From positions 3,221,546 to 3,285,545 of the forward strand of contig CP092079.1 of NCBI GenBank assembly GCA_022226955.1: a stretch of 64,000 nt of DNA, read 5' to 3'. This DNA comes from Nitrospira sp. Its GTDB lineage: Bacteria > Nitrospirota > Nitrospiria > Nitrospirales > Nitrospiraceae. Below are positions 26,885-36,883 of this stretch, in pieces (within the stretch, counting starts at the first letter, position 1; the number at the start of each line of letters is the position of its first letter). A program made the translations under genes and the position numbers. Below the pieces are notes generated by a model. That model saw only the letters and a program-made list of their open reading frames with translations. It had not been told where the DNA came from and did not search any database.

Positions 26885-28555
26885 ATGATGGAGAAACGGG
26901 TCATCGTTTTCTTGGTGTTATCGCTGGCGATTATTTTCGGATACGACTATGCGCTGAAAGAGATGGGCTGGCTCCCTCAGCCTTCGGTCACACAAGAAGC
27001 GTCTGTGGCATCCGAGACAGACCAGACACCCCCATCGACCGAATCGACCCCAGCTTCGTCCGCGCCCAATCCGAGCGCGGCGCAGACACCTGGGCAGAGC
27101 CAGCCTTCTTCTCCGAGGCTTGACGGATCAGCTTCTCCGCTCACTCCAACGGAAGAGACGGTGAGCATTGAGACCGATCTGTATCGAGCAAAAATCTCGA
27201 CTCGCGGCGCGGTTCTGACTAGTTGGGAGCTGAAGCGATACCAACAGACCGCGACCGATTCAGCCCCGGTTCAATTGGTCAGGCAGGGATCGAAATTTGC
27301 CGGACCATTCGCCATCGTGACGGCCGATGCGGAATTGACCAAAGCCTTGAATCACGGCCTCTACGCTGTCTCACAAGATTTCTCCACCCTCGATAGCGCT
27401 CATCCGACCGGCCACGTTACACTTCAGTTTCGCGATGAATCGAAAAACCTGCTGCTCGAGAAAGTCCTAACCTTTCATGCCGACAGCTACTTGGTCGACA
27501 TTGCAATCCGAACGACGGGCCTGGACGGCGACCTCACGGTCGGCTTAGGAACGAATTTCGGCATTGTGGAATGGGGCGATGGTTTGATTGGCCAAATTGG
27601 CTCGGCCTCCTTCGTTGATGAAAAGGTCGACAAGGACGAGCCCGACTCTGAAGTTGAGCGCAAAGGCGCCGTGCATTGGCTCGCGCTGCAAGACAAATAT
27701 TTCCTTTCCGTATTGATCCCAAAGCAGGCCTCATCCACCGTGGTTAAAAAAGAAGGCGACAAACTGCTTTCCGCGGGGGTGCGTTTTTCGGCCCAGCCGG
27801 CTGGCTCTCCGTTCAACCTTCAGCTCTACGCCGGCCCTAAAGAATACGATTCTCTCGCGGCCATGCATCTTGGCATCGAAGACACGATCGATTTCGGCTG
27901 GTTTGTTTTTGGCAGCTGGAGCGTTGTGAAGGCCGTGGCCAAGCCGATTTTCTATGTCCTTCGCTTCATCAATGACTATACCCATAACTACGGCGTCACT
28001 ATTATTTTGCTCACGATGATGCTGAAGGTCCTCTTTGTGCCGCTCCAGTACAAGAGCTACAAATCCATGAAGCAAATGCAGGTCATTCAGCCGAAGGTCT
28101 TGGCGGTTCAAGAAAAATTTAAAGAGGATCGGGATCGGTTGAACAAGGAGTTAATCAAGCTCTATCGCGACCATAAGGTGAACCCCGTCGGAGGATGCCT
28201 CCCGATGGTCTTGCAGATGCCGGTCTTTGTGGCGCTGTTCAACATTCTCTATATGACCATCGACCTGCGTCAGGCGCCTTTCATGGCCTGGATTACCGAC
28301 CTGTCCGTACAAGATCCTTACTATGTGCTGCCGATCATTATGGGAGTCACCATGGTAATTCAGCAGAAAATTACCCCGACCACCATGGACCCAACCCAAG
28401 CGAAGATCATGTTGATGCTCCCAGCATTTATGACCTTTCTGTTCATCAATTTTCCGGCGGGGCTCGTATTGTACTGGCTCACCAATAACGTGCTCACCAT
28501 TTCCCAGCAGATTATTACCGACCGCGTGATTTTTGCGAACAAGCCGGTTATTTGA
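26885..28555 (+). CDS. yidC: membrane protein insertase YidC
   Basis: A 556-residue Gram-negative-type YidC. Transmembrane segment 1 is near residues 6-25, followed by a Ser/Pro/Thr-rich linker and a large periplasmic domain. The C-terminal insertase core starts about residue 345, with NYGVTIILLTMMLKVLFVPL, the cytoplasmic hairpin YKSYKSMKQMQ, and the conserved GGCLPMVLQMPVFVALF. The large periplasmic domain supports a diderm organism. Two adjacent ATG codons (26885, 26888) make the start ambiguous by one residue. Confidence 0.97.
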   Translation: MMEKRVIVFLVLSLAIIFGYDYALKEMGWLPQPSVTQEASVASETDQTPPSTESTPASSAPNPSAAQTPGQSQPSSPRLDGSASPLTPTEETVSIETDLYRAKISTRGAVLTSWELKRYQQTATDSAPVQLVRQGSKFAGPFAIVTADAELTKALNHGLYAVSQDFSTLDSAHPTGHVTLQFRDESKNLLLEKVLTFHADSYLVDIAIRTTGLDGDLTVGLGTNFGIVEWGDGLIGQIGSASFVDEKVDKDEPDSEVERKGAVHWLALQDKYFLSVLIPKQASSTVVKKEGDKLLSAGVRFSAQPAGSPFNLQLYAGPKEYDSLAAMHLGIEDTIDFGWFVFGSWSVVKAVAKPIFYVLRFINDYTHNYGVTIILLTMMLKVLFVPLQYKSYKSMKQMQVIQPKVLAVQEKFKEDRDRLNKELIKLYRDHKVNPVGGCLPMVLQMPVFVALFNILYMTIDLRQAPFMAWITDLSVQDPYYVLPIIMGVTMVIQQKITPTTMDPTQAKIMLMLPAFMTFLFINFPAGLVLYWLTNNVLTISQQIITDRVIFANKPVI

Positions 28556-28628
28556 ACCCTCGGAACTTTTACGAATGGCCATTCGTTCTGCAATCAGCCT
28601 AGGATGATATCGACAATAGAGCGCCACC

Positions 28629-30059
28629 ATGCGAAGTGCCGGAGGGTCAGGAGATACGATCTGCGCGGTCGCTACCCCGGTGGGCGACGGCGGGATTGGC
28701 ATTATACGTATTAGCGGGCCTGACACGCTCTCGATCGCCAGCCGATTTATTCGCCTTCGTTCCGGAATCCCCCTGCGCACACTCGAATCGCATCGTCTTT
28801 ACCTTGCCGATATTTTGCGAGTGAATGCCGCCTCGACCGACATCGCACTAGCCTTTCAGCCTCCCATCGATCAGGCGCTGGTGGTTTATATGAAAGCTCC
28901 ACGCTCGTATACGGTGGAAGATGTCCTCGAAATTCATGCGCATGGAAGCCAGACGGTATTGGCCATGATTTTAGAATCTTGCCTTCAGGCAGGATGCCGC
29001 CTCGCAACGCCTGGAGAGTTTACCAAGCGGGCGTTTTTGAATGGGCGCTTGGATTTATCCCAGGCTGAAGGTGTCCTGGCAACAATCCAAGCCACGTCCG
29101 AGCAGAGCTTAGCTATCGCGCAGCGCCATCTTCGTGGCGATCTCAAGCGTGAAGTCGATCAATTGAGATCCCGTCTCTTGGCCATGCTGGCACACCTTGA
29201 AGCGGGAATCGATTTCGTCGAAGAAGATATCGAATTCGTTGGCCGAAACGAATTGACAGCGGTCTTACGGGAGACAGCGGACGCAGTCAATGCCGCGCTA
29301 CATTCATCGAGAACCGGCCGCGTACTAAGAGAAGGGGCGCGGGTCGTCATCGTGGGCCGTCCCAATGTAGGCAAGTCGAGTTTGTTGAATAGATTACTGG
29401 GCGATAATCGCGCCATCGTCACGAATATCCCCGGGACCACACGCGACCTGATCGAGGAGACCGTTCACTTTGACGGATGCACGCTCTCCCTCGTCGACAC
29501 CGCCGGATTACGAGAAACCTCCGACGCCGTTGAGCAAGAAGGCATTCGCCGAACGGAAGAAGCTGTGCGCGATGCCGACCTTCTTATCGCTGTGGTCGAT
29601 GTCGCAGACTTGGTCCAATCAACCTTACTCTCAGACGCCATGTTTGATAGGGACAATGTGATCGTTGCGCTGAACAAGATAGACCTGCTCACTCCCGATC
29701 AGGTAGCGGACTTGTCCCATCGCTTCGTTTTGCCAGGTGGCAGCGCGCCACTGCCGCTATCGACTGTGACGGGTGAGGGACTCGCGACATTACGAGAAGT
29801 TATCAAGGATAGGATTGGGCTCCGCGGTTTCGAGCCATCTCAAAGTGTTACGATTACAAATATTCGACATCAGGAAATTTTTCTTCGATGCCGCGATTAT
29901 CTGGCACAGGCCCTTGCTTCAATCGAATCGGGCACGCATCCGGAATGCGTGGCGGTGGATCTTCGAGGCGCCGCAGATACGCTTGGCGAAATTACCGGCG
30001 CCATTACCTCGGATGAAATCCTTCATCGAATCTTTTCCCAGTTTTGTATCGGGAAGTAG
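28629..30059 (+). CDS. mnmE: tRNA modification GTPase MnmE
   Basis: A 476-residue MnmE, which with MnmG makes the 5-carboxymethylaminomethyl group on wobble uridine of certain tRNAs. The N-terminal folate-binding region starts DTICAVATPVGDGGIGIIRISG. The G domain has GRPNVGKSSLLN, the DxxG in LVDTAGLRET and NKIDLL. The C-terminal catalytic motif C-I-G-K is intact at the very end. mnmG starts 17 bases downstream. Confidence 0.97.
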   Translation: MRSAGGSGDTICAVATPVGDGGIGIIRISGPDTLSIASRFIRLRSGIPLRTLESHRLYLADILRVNAASTDIALAFQPPIDQALVVYMKAPRSYTVEDVLEIHAHGSQTVLAMILESCLQAGCRLATPGEFTKRAFLNGRLDLSQAEGVLATIQATSEQSLAIAQRHLRGDLKREVDQLRSRLLAMLAHLEAGIDFVEEDIEFVGRNELTAVLRETADAVNAALHSSRTGRVLREGARVVIVGRPNVGKSSLLNRLLGDNRAIVTNIPGTTRDLIEETVHFDGCTLSLVDTAGLRETSDAVEQEGIRRTEEAVRDADLLIAVVDVADLVQSTLLSDAMFDRDNVIVALNKIDLLTPDQVADLSHRFVLPGGSAPLPLSTVTGEGLATLREVIKDRIGLRGFEPSQSVTITNIRHQEIFLRCRDYLAQALASIESGTHPECVAVDLRGAADTLGEITGAITSDEILHRIFSQFCIGK

Positions 30060-30076
30060 GAAGTAATAGGTGATTT

Positions 30077-31963
30077 ATGAGCCAACCGTTCGATGTGATC
30101 GTAGTGGGTGGAGGACATGCGGGGTGCGAAGCCGCTCTCGCCGCAGCTCGCATGGGTGCACGAACCCTGCTACTGACTATGGAAAAGGACCGAATCGCCC
30201 AGATGTCCTGCAATCCCGCAGTCGGGGGAATTGCCAAAGGTCATCTGGTAAAGGAGATCGACGCTCTTGGCGGGGAAATGGGCAGAAACACCGATCGAGC
30301 CGGCATTCAATTTCGATTTATCAATACGAGCAAAGGACCGGCCGTCAGAGCCTTACGGGCGCAATGCGATAAGAAGCTGTATCGCATGGCCATGCAACAG
30401 ACGTTAGCCGCCGAGCCCTGCCTTACGATTCGAGAAGGTACCGTTGATCGCCTTCTCACTTTGGGGCCACGGATAGCCGGTGTAGTGACAGGAGATGGGA
30501 CCACGATCAATGCTCTTGCAGTCGTCCTTACATCGGGCACTTTCCTTAAGGGTCTTATTCACATAGGCCTGAACCACTTTCCAGCCGGGCGTGCCGGCGA
30601 AGCCTCCGCAGAACATCTTTCCGATTGCATGCGCGACCTAGGATTTGAATTAGGCCGCCTGAAAACCGGCACTCCACCGCGACTCGACCGAGATTCGATC
30701 GATTTCTCCGTCATGGTTCCGCAACCAGGCGACAACCCTCCCACGCCATTCTCCCATCGTACAGAGCGCATTACTACGCCTCAACTTCCTTGCCATTTAA
30801 CATATACAAATAAGCAAACCCACGACATCATCAGTAAGAATCTCGATCGCTCCCCTCTCTATAGCGGCGTCATCGACTCGATTGGTCCGCGATACTGCCC
30901 TTCAATCGAGGACAAGGTCGTACGGTTTGCAGATCGAGAGCGGCACCAGATATTCATCGAACCAGAAGGCATTGATACAAAAGAGTTTTATCCGAACGGA
31001 ATATCAACAAGCCTTCCAGTTGATGTTCAGAGCGAAATACTTCGCACCATCCCAGGCCTTGAACAGGCCAAAATGCTCAAACCTGGCTATGCGATTGAAT
31101 ATGACTATTTCCCACCACGTCAGCTCCACCAAACACTTGAAACAAAATACGTTTCAGGGCTCTATCATGCTGGGCAGATCAACGGGACATCTGGGTATGA
31201 AGAAGCGGCGGCTCAAGGGGTCATGGCTGGTATTAACGCGGTATTGAAAATTAGAGAATTAGATCCACTCATCCTCGATCGATCGCAAGCCTATATCGGT
31301 GTACTCATCGACGATTTGATTACGAAGGATGCGCGCGAGCCATATCGTATGTTTACATCGCGCGCTGAATATCGGCTCCTTTTAAGACATGGGAATGCCG
31401 ATCTACGGTTAATGGATATCGGCCATCAGATCGGATTAGTTTCACCACATAATTACGATCGGCTTCTTAGGAAACGTGATGGCATTGCAAGGGAAATTGG
31501 TCGACTGAGTACAACCAGGCCAAAAATTACTGATGAAATTTGCACGCAGCTTAATTGGGCAACCATAGATGGGCGCCTTTCCTCCCAAACATTTGCGCAG
31601 CTGCTCAAGAGACAGGAGTATTCATATAGAGATCTTTTGGTGAAGTTTAATGGATTGCCCATTGAAAATGCCGAAATTATTGAAGAAGTTGAACTGGAAA
31701 TAAAATACGAAGGCTACATCAGAAGGCAACTACAGCAAATTGGACAATTCAAAAGACTCGAACTAAAAACGATACCAACAACTTTTGATTATGGATCAAC
31801 TCAAGGATTTTCTCGTGAAGTTATTGAAAAGCTATCGCGAGTGAGGCCTGCAACAATAGGACAAGCATCACGAATTGCCGGAGTTACTCCTGCGGCTATC
31901 TCACTTCTCATCGTTGCAATAGAAAAATTTAGGCGACAAGGTCAGCAACCAGCTGAAGTTTGA
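30077..31963 (+). CDS. mnmG: tRNA uridine-5-carboxymethylaminomethyl synthesis protein MnmG
   Basis: A 628-residue FAD protein, partner of MnmE. The dinucleotide-binding start [19 protein letters not shown] is intact, as are [16 protein letters not shown], the cysteine-containing EFYPNG block, [16 protein letters not shown] and the C-terminal [19 protein letters not shown] domain. From roughly base 30800 onward the DNA becomes clearly AT-richer, with more A/T-ending codons than the first half, although the protein stays complete. Confidence 0.97.
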   Translation: MSQPFDVIVVGGGHAGCEAALAAARMGARTLLLTMEKDRIAQMSCNPAVGGIAKGHLVKEIDALGGEMGRNTDRAGIQFRFINTSKGPAVRALRAQCDKKLYRMAMQQTLAAEPCLTIREGTVDRLLTLGPRIAGVVTGDGTTINALAVVLTSGTFLKGLIHIGLNHFPAGRAGEASAEHLSDCMRDLGFELGRLKTGTPPRLDRDSIDFSVMVPQPGDNPPTPFSHRTERITTPQLPCHLTYTNKQTHDIISKNLDRSPLYSGVIDSIGPRYCPSIEDKVVRFADRERHQIFIEPEGIDTKEFYPNGISTSLPVDVQSEILRTIPGLEQAKMLKPGYAIEYDYFPPRQLHQTLETKYVSGLYHAGQINGTSGYEEAAAQGVMAGINAVLKIRELDPLILDRSQAYIGVLIDDLITKDAREPYRMFTSRAEYRLLLRHGNADLRLMDIGHQIGLVSPHNYDRLLRKRDGIAREIGRLSTTRPKITDEICTQLNWATIDGRLSSQTFAQLLKRQEYSYRDLLVKFNGLPIENAEIIEEVELEIKYEGYIRRQLQQIGQFKRLELKTIPTTFDYGSTQGFSREVIEKLSRVRPATIGQASRIAGVTPAAISLLIVAIEKFRRQGQQPAEV

Positions 31964-32019
31964 CATGACCGCCAAATCATTCAGCCCTTTCTCTTGACCT
32001 CACTACTGCAATCACGTAT

Positions 32020-32679
32020 GTGTTCCACGTGGAACATAAAACAGATATCCAATCGCTATTATCCATTTCGTCCTCTTCGATTGGAGTCGACCTGACTGCT
32101 GATCAATCCGGCAAGCTCATTATCTATTTAGAGCAGCTTAAAAAATGGAACGAGACCACTAATTTAACCAGTATCGTTAAAGATGAAGAAATTGTTGTAA
32201 AACACTTCATCGATTCAATTGCTGCTGTTAGAGCGGAAAGCTTCATAGATGGAAGCCTCGTCTTTGACATTGGGACTGGCGCAGGGTTTCCAGGAATACC
32301 AATAAAAATACTACGACCAGATCTGCGGTTTGTTCTCATTGAACCGTCAAAGAAAAAATCATCATTTCTAAGATATATTACTGGTCTATTGAGACTCAAA
32401 GACGTTGATATTTTTGAAGGGTCAATGGAGAAATTCATAAGTAACTCCATAAATCAAGAACAAGCTAACTACATTGTTGCGCGAGGGATAAAGTTTGAAT
32501 TCATCATTGATTTATCAAGAGCCATATTGACTAAAAATGGGAGAATACTCTTATTTCTTTCAACTCTTGTTGACAAGTCGAGAATTAACTCAAAAGCTAT
32601 TATTGAAAATGAATACTCTTTTGACCTTCCGATGGGATATGGAACAAGAGTTATTACGAGCATCTCTCTTTCATCGTGA
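32020..32679 (+). CDS. rsmG: 16S rRNA (guanine-N7)-methyltransferase RsmG
   Basis: A 219-residue RsmG (GidB) that methylates G527 of 16S rRNA. The motifs LKKWNETTNLTSI, the SAM loop VFDIGTGAGFPGIPIKI and SSFLRY are present. The first codons read MFHVEH because a parS site overlaps the start, a pattern known in other bacteria where gidB and parAB are adjacent. The gene is strikingly AT-rich compared with the rest of the window. Confidence 0.95.
   Translation: MFHVEHKTDIQSLLSISSSSIGVDLTADQSGKLIIYLEQLKKWNETTNLTSIVKDEEIVVKHFIDSIAAVRAESFIDGSLVFDIGTGAGFPGIPIKILRPDLRFVLIEPSKKKSSFLRYITGLLRLKDVDIFEGSMEKFISNSINQEQANYIVARGIKFEFIIDLSRAILTKNGRILLFLSTLVDKSRINSKAIIENEYSFDLPMGYGTRVITSISLSS
32021..32036. other. 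parS centromere site 1
   Basis: TGTTCCACGTGGAACA, a perfect 16-bp palindrome and a standard chromosomal parS sequence bound by ParB. It overlaps codons 1-6 of rsmG and lies about 1.5 kb from parB. Confidence 0.93.
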
Positions 32680-32694
32680 GTATTAAATAAATGC

Positions 32695-32710
32695 TGTTCC
32701 ACGTGGAACT
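32695..32710. other. parS centromere site 2
   Basis: TGTTCCACGTGGAACT, identical to parS site 1 except for the last base. It lies in the rsmG-parA gap, just before the parA start, where ParB could also autoregulate parAB. Confidence 0.85.
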
Positions 32711-32736
32711 GAATTTATTTAATGGGAAGGCAAGTA

Positions 32737-33513
32737 ATGGCAAGGATAGTTGCAGTTGCCAATCAAAAGGGAGGAGTCGGAAAAACAACGACTTCCGTAA
32801 ATCTTTCAGCAGCAATTGCGCTTCAAGGTAAATCAGTTTTACTAGTCGATCTCGATCCACAGGGCAATGCAACCAGTGGAGTTGGGATCGACTCGCGATC
32901 ATTACAAAAAACAATATACAACTGCCTAATAAAACAGGATATTTTAGAAAACGTTGTTCAAAAAACAAGCACCACTGGTCTATCTATCCTGCCATCAAAT
33001 GCCGATCTCGCCGGAGCAGAAATCGAGCTAGTTAACGTTGAAGGAAGAGAGCACCATCTTCGCGATGCAATCAAAAATACACACAACACATACGATGTCA
33101 TCGTACTTGATTGCCCACCAGCTCTCGGCATCCTTACGATTAATGCTCTCGCTGCCGCAAAATCGGTCCTCATTCCAGTGCAATGTGAATACTACGCCAT
33201 GGAAGGACTCTCTCGGCTTATGGACAGCATCGAGCGAGTAAAACGTTCGATTAACCTCGACCTCTTCATAGAGGGAATCGTACTGACCATGTTTGACGCA
33301 CGCAATACTTTAGCTCGCCAGGTGTCCGAACAAGTCCGAAACCATTTTGGGGGGAAAGTCTACCAAGCCGTCATTCCTAGAAACGTAACACTCGCTGAAG
33401 CCCCGAGTTATGGACGGCCAGGAATTCTCTATAATATGGCTTCATCGGGATCACAAGCCTATCTCTCACTTGCGAAGGAGTTTCTCGACAATGGAGAAAA
33501 AAGCACTAGGTAG
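32737..33513 (+). CDS. parA: chromosome partitioning ATPase ParA (Soj)
   Basis: A 258-residue deviant Walker ATPase. MARIVAVANQKGGVGKTTTS carries the deviant Walker A, DLDPQGNATSG the second motif and VIVLDCPPALG the Walker B. It moves ParB-parS complexes on the nucleoid. The start at 32737 has GGAAGG six bases upstream; the longer frame adds five unlikely residues. The parB ATG overlaps its last 23 bases. Confidence 0.97.
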   Translation: MARIVAVANQKGGVGKTTTSVNLSAAIALQGKSVLLVDLDPQGNATSGVGIDSRSLQKTIYNCLIKQDILENVVQKTSTTGLSILPSNADLAGAEIELVNVEGREHHLRDAIKNTHNTYDVIVLDCPPALGILTINALAAAKSVLIPVQCEYYAMEGLSRLMDSIERVKRSINLDLFIEGIVLTMFDARNTLARQVSEQVRNHFGGKVYQAVIPRNVTLAEAPSYGRPGILYNMASSGSQAYLSLAKEFLDNGEKSTR

Positions 33514-34339
33514 AGGTCTCGATGCATTGCTATCTGACGGCCGCGCGGCGGCCCCGAGCAATGCGGCAGACGTTCAACGGATCAAAATCGATGCGATTGT
33601 GCCCAATCGCTACCAGCCGCGGCAAATCTTCCATCCGACAGAGCTGGCGGAGCTCGCCGCCTCAATAAAAGAAAGCGGTTTGCTTCAGCCAATTTTAGTC
33701 CGCCGAAAAGGCGATGGCATTTTTGAGCTCATATCGGGCGAGCGGCGATGGCGCGCCTCCAAAGAGGCCGGCCTCGACACCATTCAAGCCGTCGTACGCA
33801 ATTGCACCGACCAAGAAGCCATTCTCTTCGCTCTCGTTGAAAATCTTCAACGAGAAGACCTCAATCCCATGGAAACCGCCAGAGCCTATTCAAGAATGAT
33901 GAACGAATTCGAATTAACTCATGAGGGTATTGCACAAAAGGTCGGCTGCGATCGATCATCCGTGGCTAATTCCGTACGTCTACTCAACCTCCATCCCGAT
34001 GTGCAAACTCTTGTCGAGTCGGGAGCTCTTTCAGCCGGACACGCCAAAGTCCTTCTTGCGCTGGACAGTCCTGAGGCGCAATGCACCGTGGCAAAGGCTG
34101 TTGCGACCCGTACCCTGTCCGTTCGTGAGACCGAACGGCTCGTTGCCACATCACGCACGCCAAAAAAACAGGTAAAATCGGCAATACCTGCGTCGCAGTG
34201 GGGCGACGTAGAATCACGCCTGCAGAAACGGTTTGGGACGCGCGTCACCATCGAATCGGCGAGAAAAGGAGGCAAAGTCATCATCCATTATTACTCCGAC
34301 CCAGAGCTGGAAGGTATCATCGATAACCTCCTTTCCTAA
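33491..34339 (+). CDS. parB: chromosome partitioning protein ParB (Spo0J)
   Basis: A 282-residue ParB. The start EKKALGRGLDALLS is conserved. The CTPase/nuclease-like domain contains IVPNRYQPR, ISGERRWRASKEAGL and ENLQREDLNP. The central helix-turn-helix is THEGIAQKVGCDRSSVANSVRLL, and the C-terminal dimer domain ends GKVIIHYYSDPELEGIIDNLL. It binds the two parS sites upstream. Overlap with parA shows coupling. Confidence 0.97.
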   Translation: MEKKALGRGLDALLSDGRAAAPSNAADVQRIKIDAIVPNRYQPRQIFHPTELAELAASIKESGLLQPILVRRKGDGIFELISGERRWRASKEAGLDTIQAVVRNCTDQEAILFALVENLQREDLNPMETARAYSRMMNEFELTHEGIAQKVGCDRSSVANSVRLLNLHPDVQTLVESGALSAGHAKVLLALDSPEAQCTVAKAVATRTLSVRETERLVATSRTPKKQVKSAIPASQWGDVESRLQKRFGTRVTIESARKGGKVIIHYYSDPELEGIIDNLLS

Positions 34340-34502
34340 CCTGGAGCTCTCTTTCTCATGCCTCACACACATTCTGAAAAAAACATAATAGTTGCTTTTC
34401 TCTCAACTAACGTTAAATATCTTCCTCAGACATTCCGATACAGCAACTAACAGGGGCTAACCCTATCATCTTTTATCCCGAAGCAGAGGAGGGGCATCGA
34501 CC

Positions 34503-35003
34503 ATGTGGAAATCAGACAAGCAGGATGGAAAGCGCACGATGGCAGAAGAAGTCGAAGCGGAAGACACCTCACTTTCTTCTAACCTCGGCCGTCAGGAAGC
34601 CTCAGAAGACGTCAGTGCTTTTGTTGGAAAGGGCGTTGAGTTTAAAGGCACTATCTCCTACAGCGGAACCGTTCGAATTGACGGATCTCTCGACGGAGAG
34701 ATCCATACTGACGGCGTCCTTCTCGTAGGTGAAGAGGCCGTGATCACGGCCAAAGTGACGGCGGGCACCATCGTCTGCAAAGGAAAAATCACGGGCGACG
34801 TTGTCGCGAAGGAAAAAATTAAGCTCCGCGCCCCAGCCATCGTCAACGGCGGGATCAAGACGCCCATGCTTTCAATTGAAGAAGGCGTGCTCTTCAACGG
34901 AACCCTCGAAATGTCGCAAGGAATTCGAGAAGTCCCACGAGAGACCCCTCTTCACCCGGTTGGCATCTCGGGCCAAGGCGGCATCAAAAGAATAAACGGT
35001 TAA
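34503..35003 (+). CDS. bactofilin
   Basis: A 166-residue bactofilin. A variable N-terminal tail (about 1-43) is followed by the right-handed beta-helix core: FVGKGVEFKGTISYSGTVRIDGSLDGEIHTDG, then repeated strand pairs (VGEEAVITAKVTAGTIVCKGKITGDV). Bactofilins form nucleotide-free filaments that position envelope enzymes or, in Myxococcus, ParABS components. It lies 163 bases after parB and is followed by a second bactofilin. Confidence 0.92.
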   Translation: MWKSDKQDGKRTMAEEVEAEDTSLSSNLGRQEASEDVSAFVGKGVEFKGTISYSGTVRIDGSLDGEIHTDGVLLVGEEAVITAKVTAGTIVCKGKITGDVVAKEKIKLRAPAIVNGGIKTPMLSIEEGVLFNGTLEMSQGIREVPRETPLHPVGISGQGGIKRING

Positions 35004-35094
35004 TTTTTCCGGTCACGCAATAGAATCCGCTCATCGGGGTCCTGCACCCGTGACACCCGGTGAGCCTGCTGTATCTGGAAGGACCTTTGATCGC

Positions 35095-35538
35095 ATGTGG
35101 GCAATTGGCGACAAGAAACCATCCCCTTCGGACGACGACAATTTCACTTTTCTCGGGAAAGGGGTTGAGTTCAAAGGGGTCGTGAATTTCGACGGCACCG
35201 TGCGCATCGACGGGAAACTGGAGGGCGAGATACATACCACGGGCACCTTAATCGTGGGAGAATTCGCCGTCATTAAAGGCATCATTTCCGCAGGCACGCT
35301 GCTCACCAGTGGCAAGATTAACGGAACCGTCACCGCCACGGAAAGAATCCAAATTCTCAAACAAGGCGTCCTTATCGGAGATATCCGAACTCCTGCCATT
35401 GCCATAGAAGACGGCGCGCATTTTCATGGCATGTGCGATATGGGCGCCCATCGCTGGGCCGAAGAACATCCCCAATCGGCCAAGAATGTCCACGACCTCA
35501 CTCTCCACCGAAATAAACTGCGCGCGCCCGACCTCTAG
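35095..35538 (+). CDS. bactofilin (second copy)
   Basis: A 147-residue bactofilin similar to the one just upstream (FLGKGVEFKGVVNFDGTVRIDGKLEGEIHTTG). It has a shorter N-terminal tail and a histidine-rich end (HFHGMCDMGAHRWAEEH). The ATG at 35095 (MWAIGDKK) mirrors the MWKSDK start of the first copy and has GGAAGGA upstream; the GTG at 35050 would add 15 residues. The pair probably arose by duplication and may co-polymerise. Confidence 0.9.
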   Translation: MWAIGDKKPSPSDDDNFTFLGKGVEFKGVVNFDGTVRIDGKLEGEIHTTGTLIVGEFAVIKGIISAGTLLTSGKINGTVTATERIQILKQGVLIGDIRTPAIAIEDGAHFHGMCDMGAHRWAEEHPQSAKNVHDLTLHRNKLRAPDL

Positions 35539-35573
35539 CCCTTTCTTCGGCCAGACAGTACAATAGCCGTACT

Positions 35574-36671
35574 ATGTCACGCCCAACCGTCCTCCTCGGC
35601 ATGAGTGGAGGAGTCGATAGCTCCGTTGCGGCACTCCTACTGACTCGGCAAGGATTCGACGTCCACGGCGTCACCCTGCAAGTCTGGGAGCACGAGAACG
35701 AAGAAGTCGCAGCCTCGAAACGCTGGGAAGAGCGCGGCTGTTGCAAAGTTGGCATCGCGAGATACGTCGCGAAACAACTCAACATCCCACACGAGCTCAT
35801 CGATTCACGCGCACAGTTTCGTACCGCGGTTATCGATGATTTTGTTGCCGCCTACACAAATGGAACAACCCCCAACCCCTGCGTCCGCTGCAACGAACGA
35901 GTGAAACTCCGGCAGCTTATCGAGCTCGCAGAGTCCAAAAACCTCTCGTACGTCGCAACCGGCCACTATGCTCATGTCGGCAGAAGCGAGGATCGGCTCT
36001 CTCTTATGAAAGGAGCCGATGCCCGCAAAGACCAAAGCTATTTCCTCTACCGCATCCAGGCATCCTGGCTCAATCGACTGCTCTTTCCCGTAGGGCACAT
36101 GCAGAAGGCCGATGTTTGGAAAGAGGCTGCCGCCCTGGGACTTCCTGAAGAAGAGATGAAGGAGAGTCAGGAAATCTGCTTTGTGAGTCACGGCGACTAT
36201 CGCACCTTCCTTCAGGAACAGCCAAATCTTCAAGCTACGCCTGGTCATTTCATAGACGAAACCGGGGCCCCACTAGGCACTCATGAAGGCATTCCCTTCT
36301 ATACACCGGGACAACGGCGAGGGCTGGGAGTTGCAACAGGACAACGCCTCTATGTTCAGCGCGTCCAACCAACGACCAATACCGTGGTCCTTGGCCCGGA
36401 AGAACATCTCCTCAGCTCTTCCTGCACCGTAAAAGATCTCAATATCCTCGACCAAAGACTCCTGACCGCCTCTTCTCTCGTTCACTGTAAAGTGCGGTAT
36501 GCCACCCCCCCCTCACCCGCAACAACGATTCCTCTCGCTGCCGGACAGATGGCGGTCAAATTCAGCCAGCCGCAACGGGCACTCAGTCCTGGGCAATCCG
36601 CCGTATTTTATGACGGCGATCGCGTGCTCGGGGGTGGGATCATCGATACAATTGAGTCGCATCCGGCCTAG
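35574..36671 (+). CDS. mnmA: tRNA-specific 2-thiouridylase MnmA
   Basis: A 365-residue MnmA, which puts sulfur on C2 of the wobble uridine of Glu, Gln and Lys tRNAs. The PP-loop is GMSGGVDSSVAALLL, the first catalytic cysteine is in NPCVRCNERVK, and the second is in SQEICFVSHGDY; the C-terminal beta-barrel is present. It works on the same nucleotide as MnmE/MnmG encoded upstream. Confidence 0.97.
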   Translation: MSRPTVLLGMSGGVDSSVAALLLTRQGFDVHGVTLQVWEHENEEVAASKRWEERGCCKVGIARYVAKQLNIPHELIDSRAQFRTAVIDDFVAAYTNGTTPNPCVRCNERVKLRQLIELAESKNLSYVATGHYAHVGRSEDRLSLMKGADARKDQSYFLYRIQASWLNRLLFPVGHMQKADVWKEAAALGLPEEEMKESQEICFVSHGDYRTFLQEQPNLQATPGHFIDETGAPLGTHEGIPFYTPGQRRGLGVATGQRLYVQRVQPTTNTVVLGPEEHLLSSSCTVKDLNILDQRLLTASSLVHCKVRYATPPSPATTIPLAAGQMAVKFSQPQRALSPGQSAVFYDGDRVLGGGIIDTIESHPA

Positions 36672-36722
36672 CCCTACTCCCCGCTAGCCTCCTTCCAAAC
36701 CACGAAATCACTGGTCTGCACC

Positions 36723-36751
36723 TTGTTGCCGCAAATCGCCAGTGTTAACAT
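36723..36751 (+). promoter_or_regulatory. possible promoter of the GTPase module
   Basis: TTGTTG (36723-36728), a 17-base spacer and TAACAT (36746-36751), about 130 bases before the first gene of the module. Both boxes are imperfect. Confidence 0.35.
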
Positions 36752-36883
36752 ACCGCGCAGAAACCTTATACCGTTAGAGATGCCAGCACGGTCGCCATCT
36801 TCTAGCGGACGGCGCGATATATCACCCTCTTTCCTGGACCATGACCCCATCATGCTCCAGAGTACGGATCTAAGGAGCCGCCT

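Noticed and set aside
31994-32024. TTGACC-N17-TATGTG before rsmG as promoter
   Set aside because: The -10 would overlap the rsmG ATG and the parS site, leaving no ribosome site on the transcript; probably coincidence.
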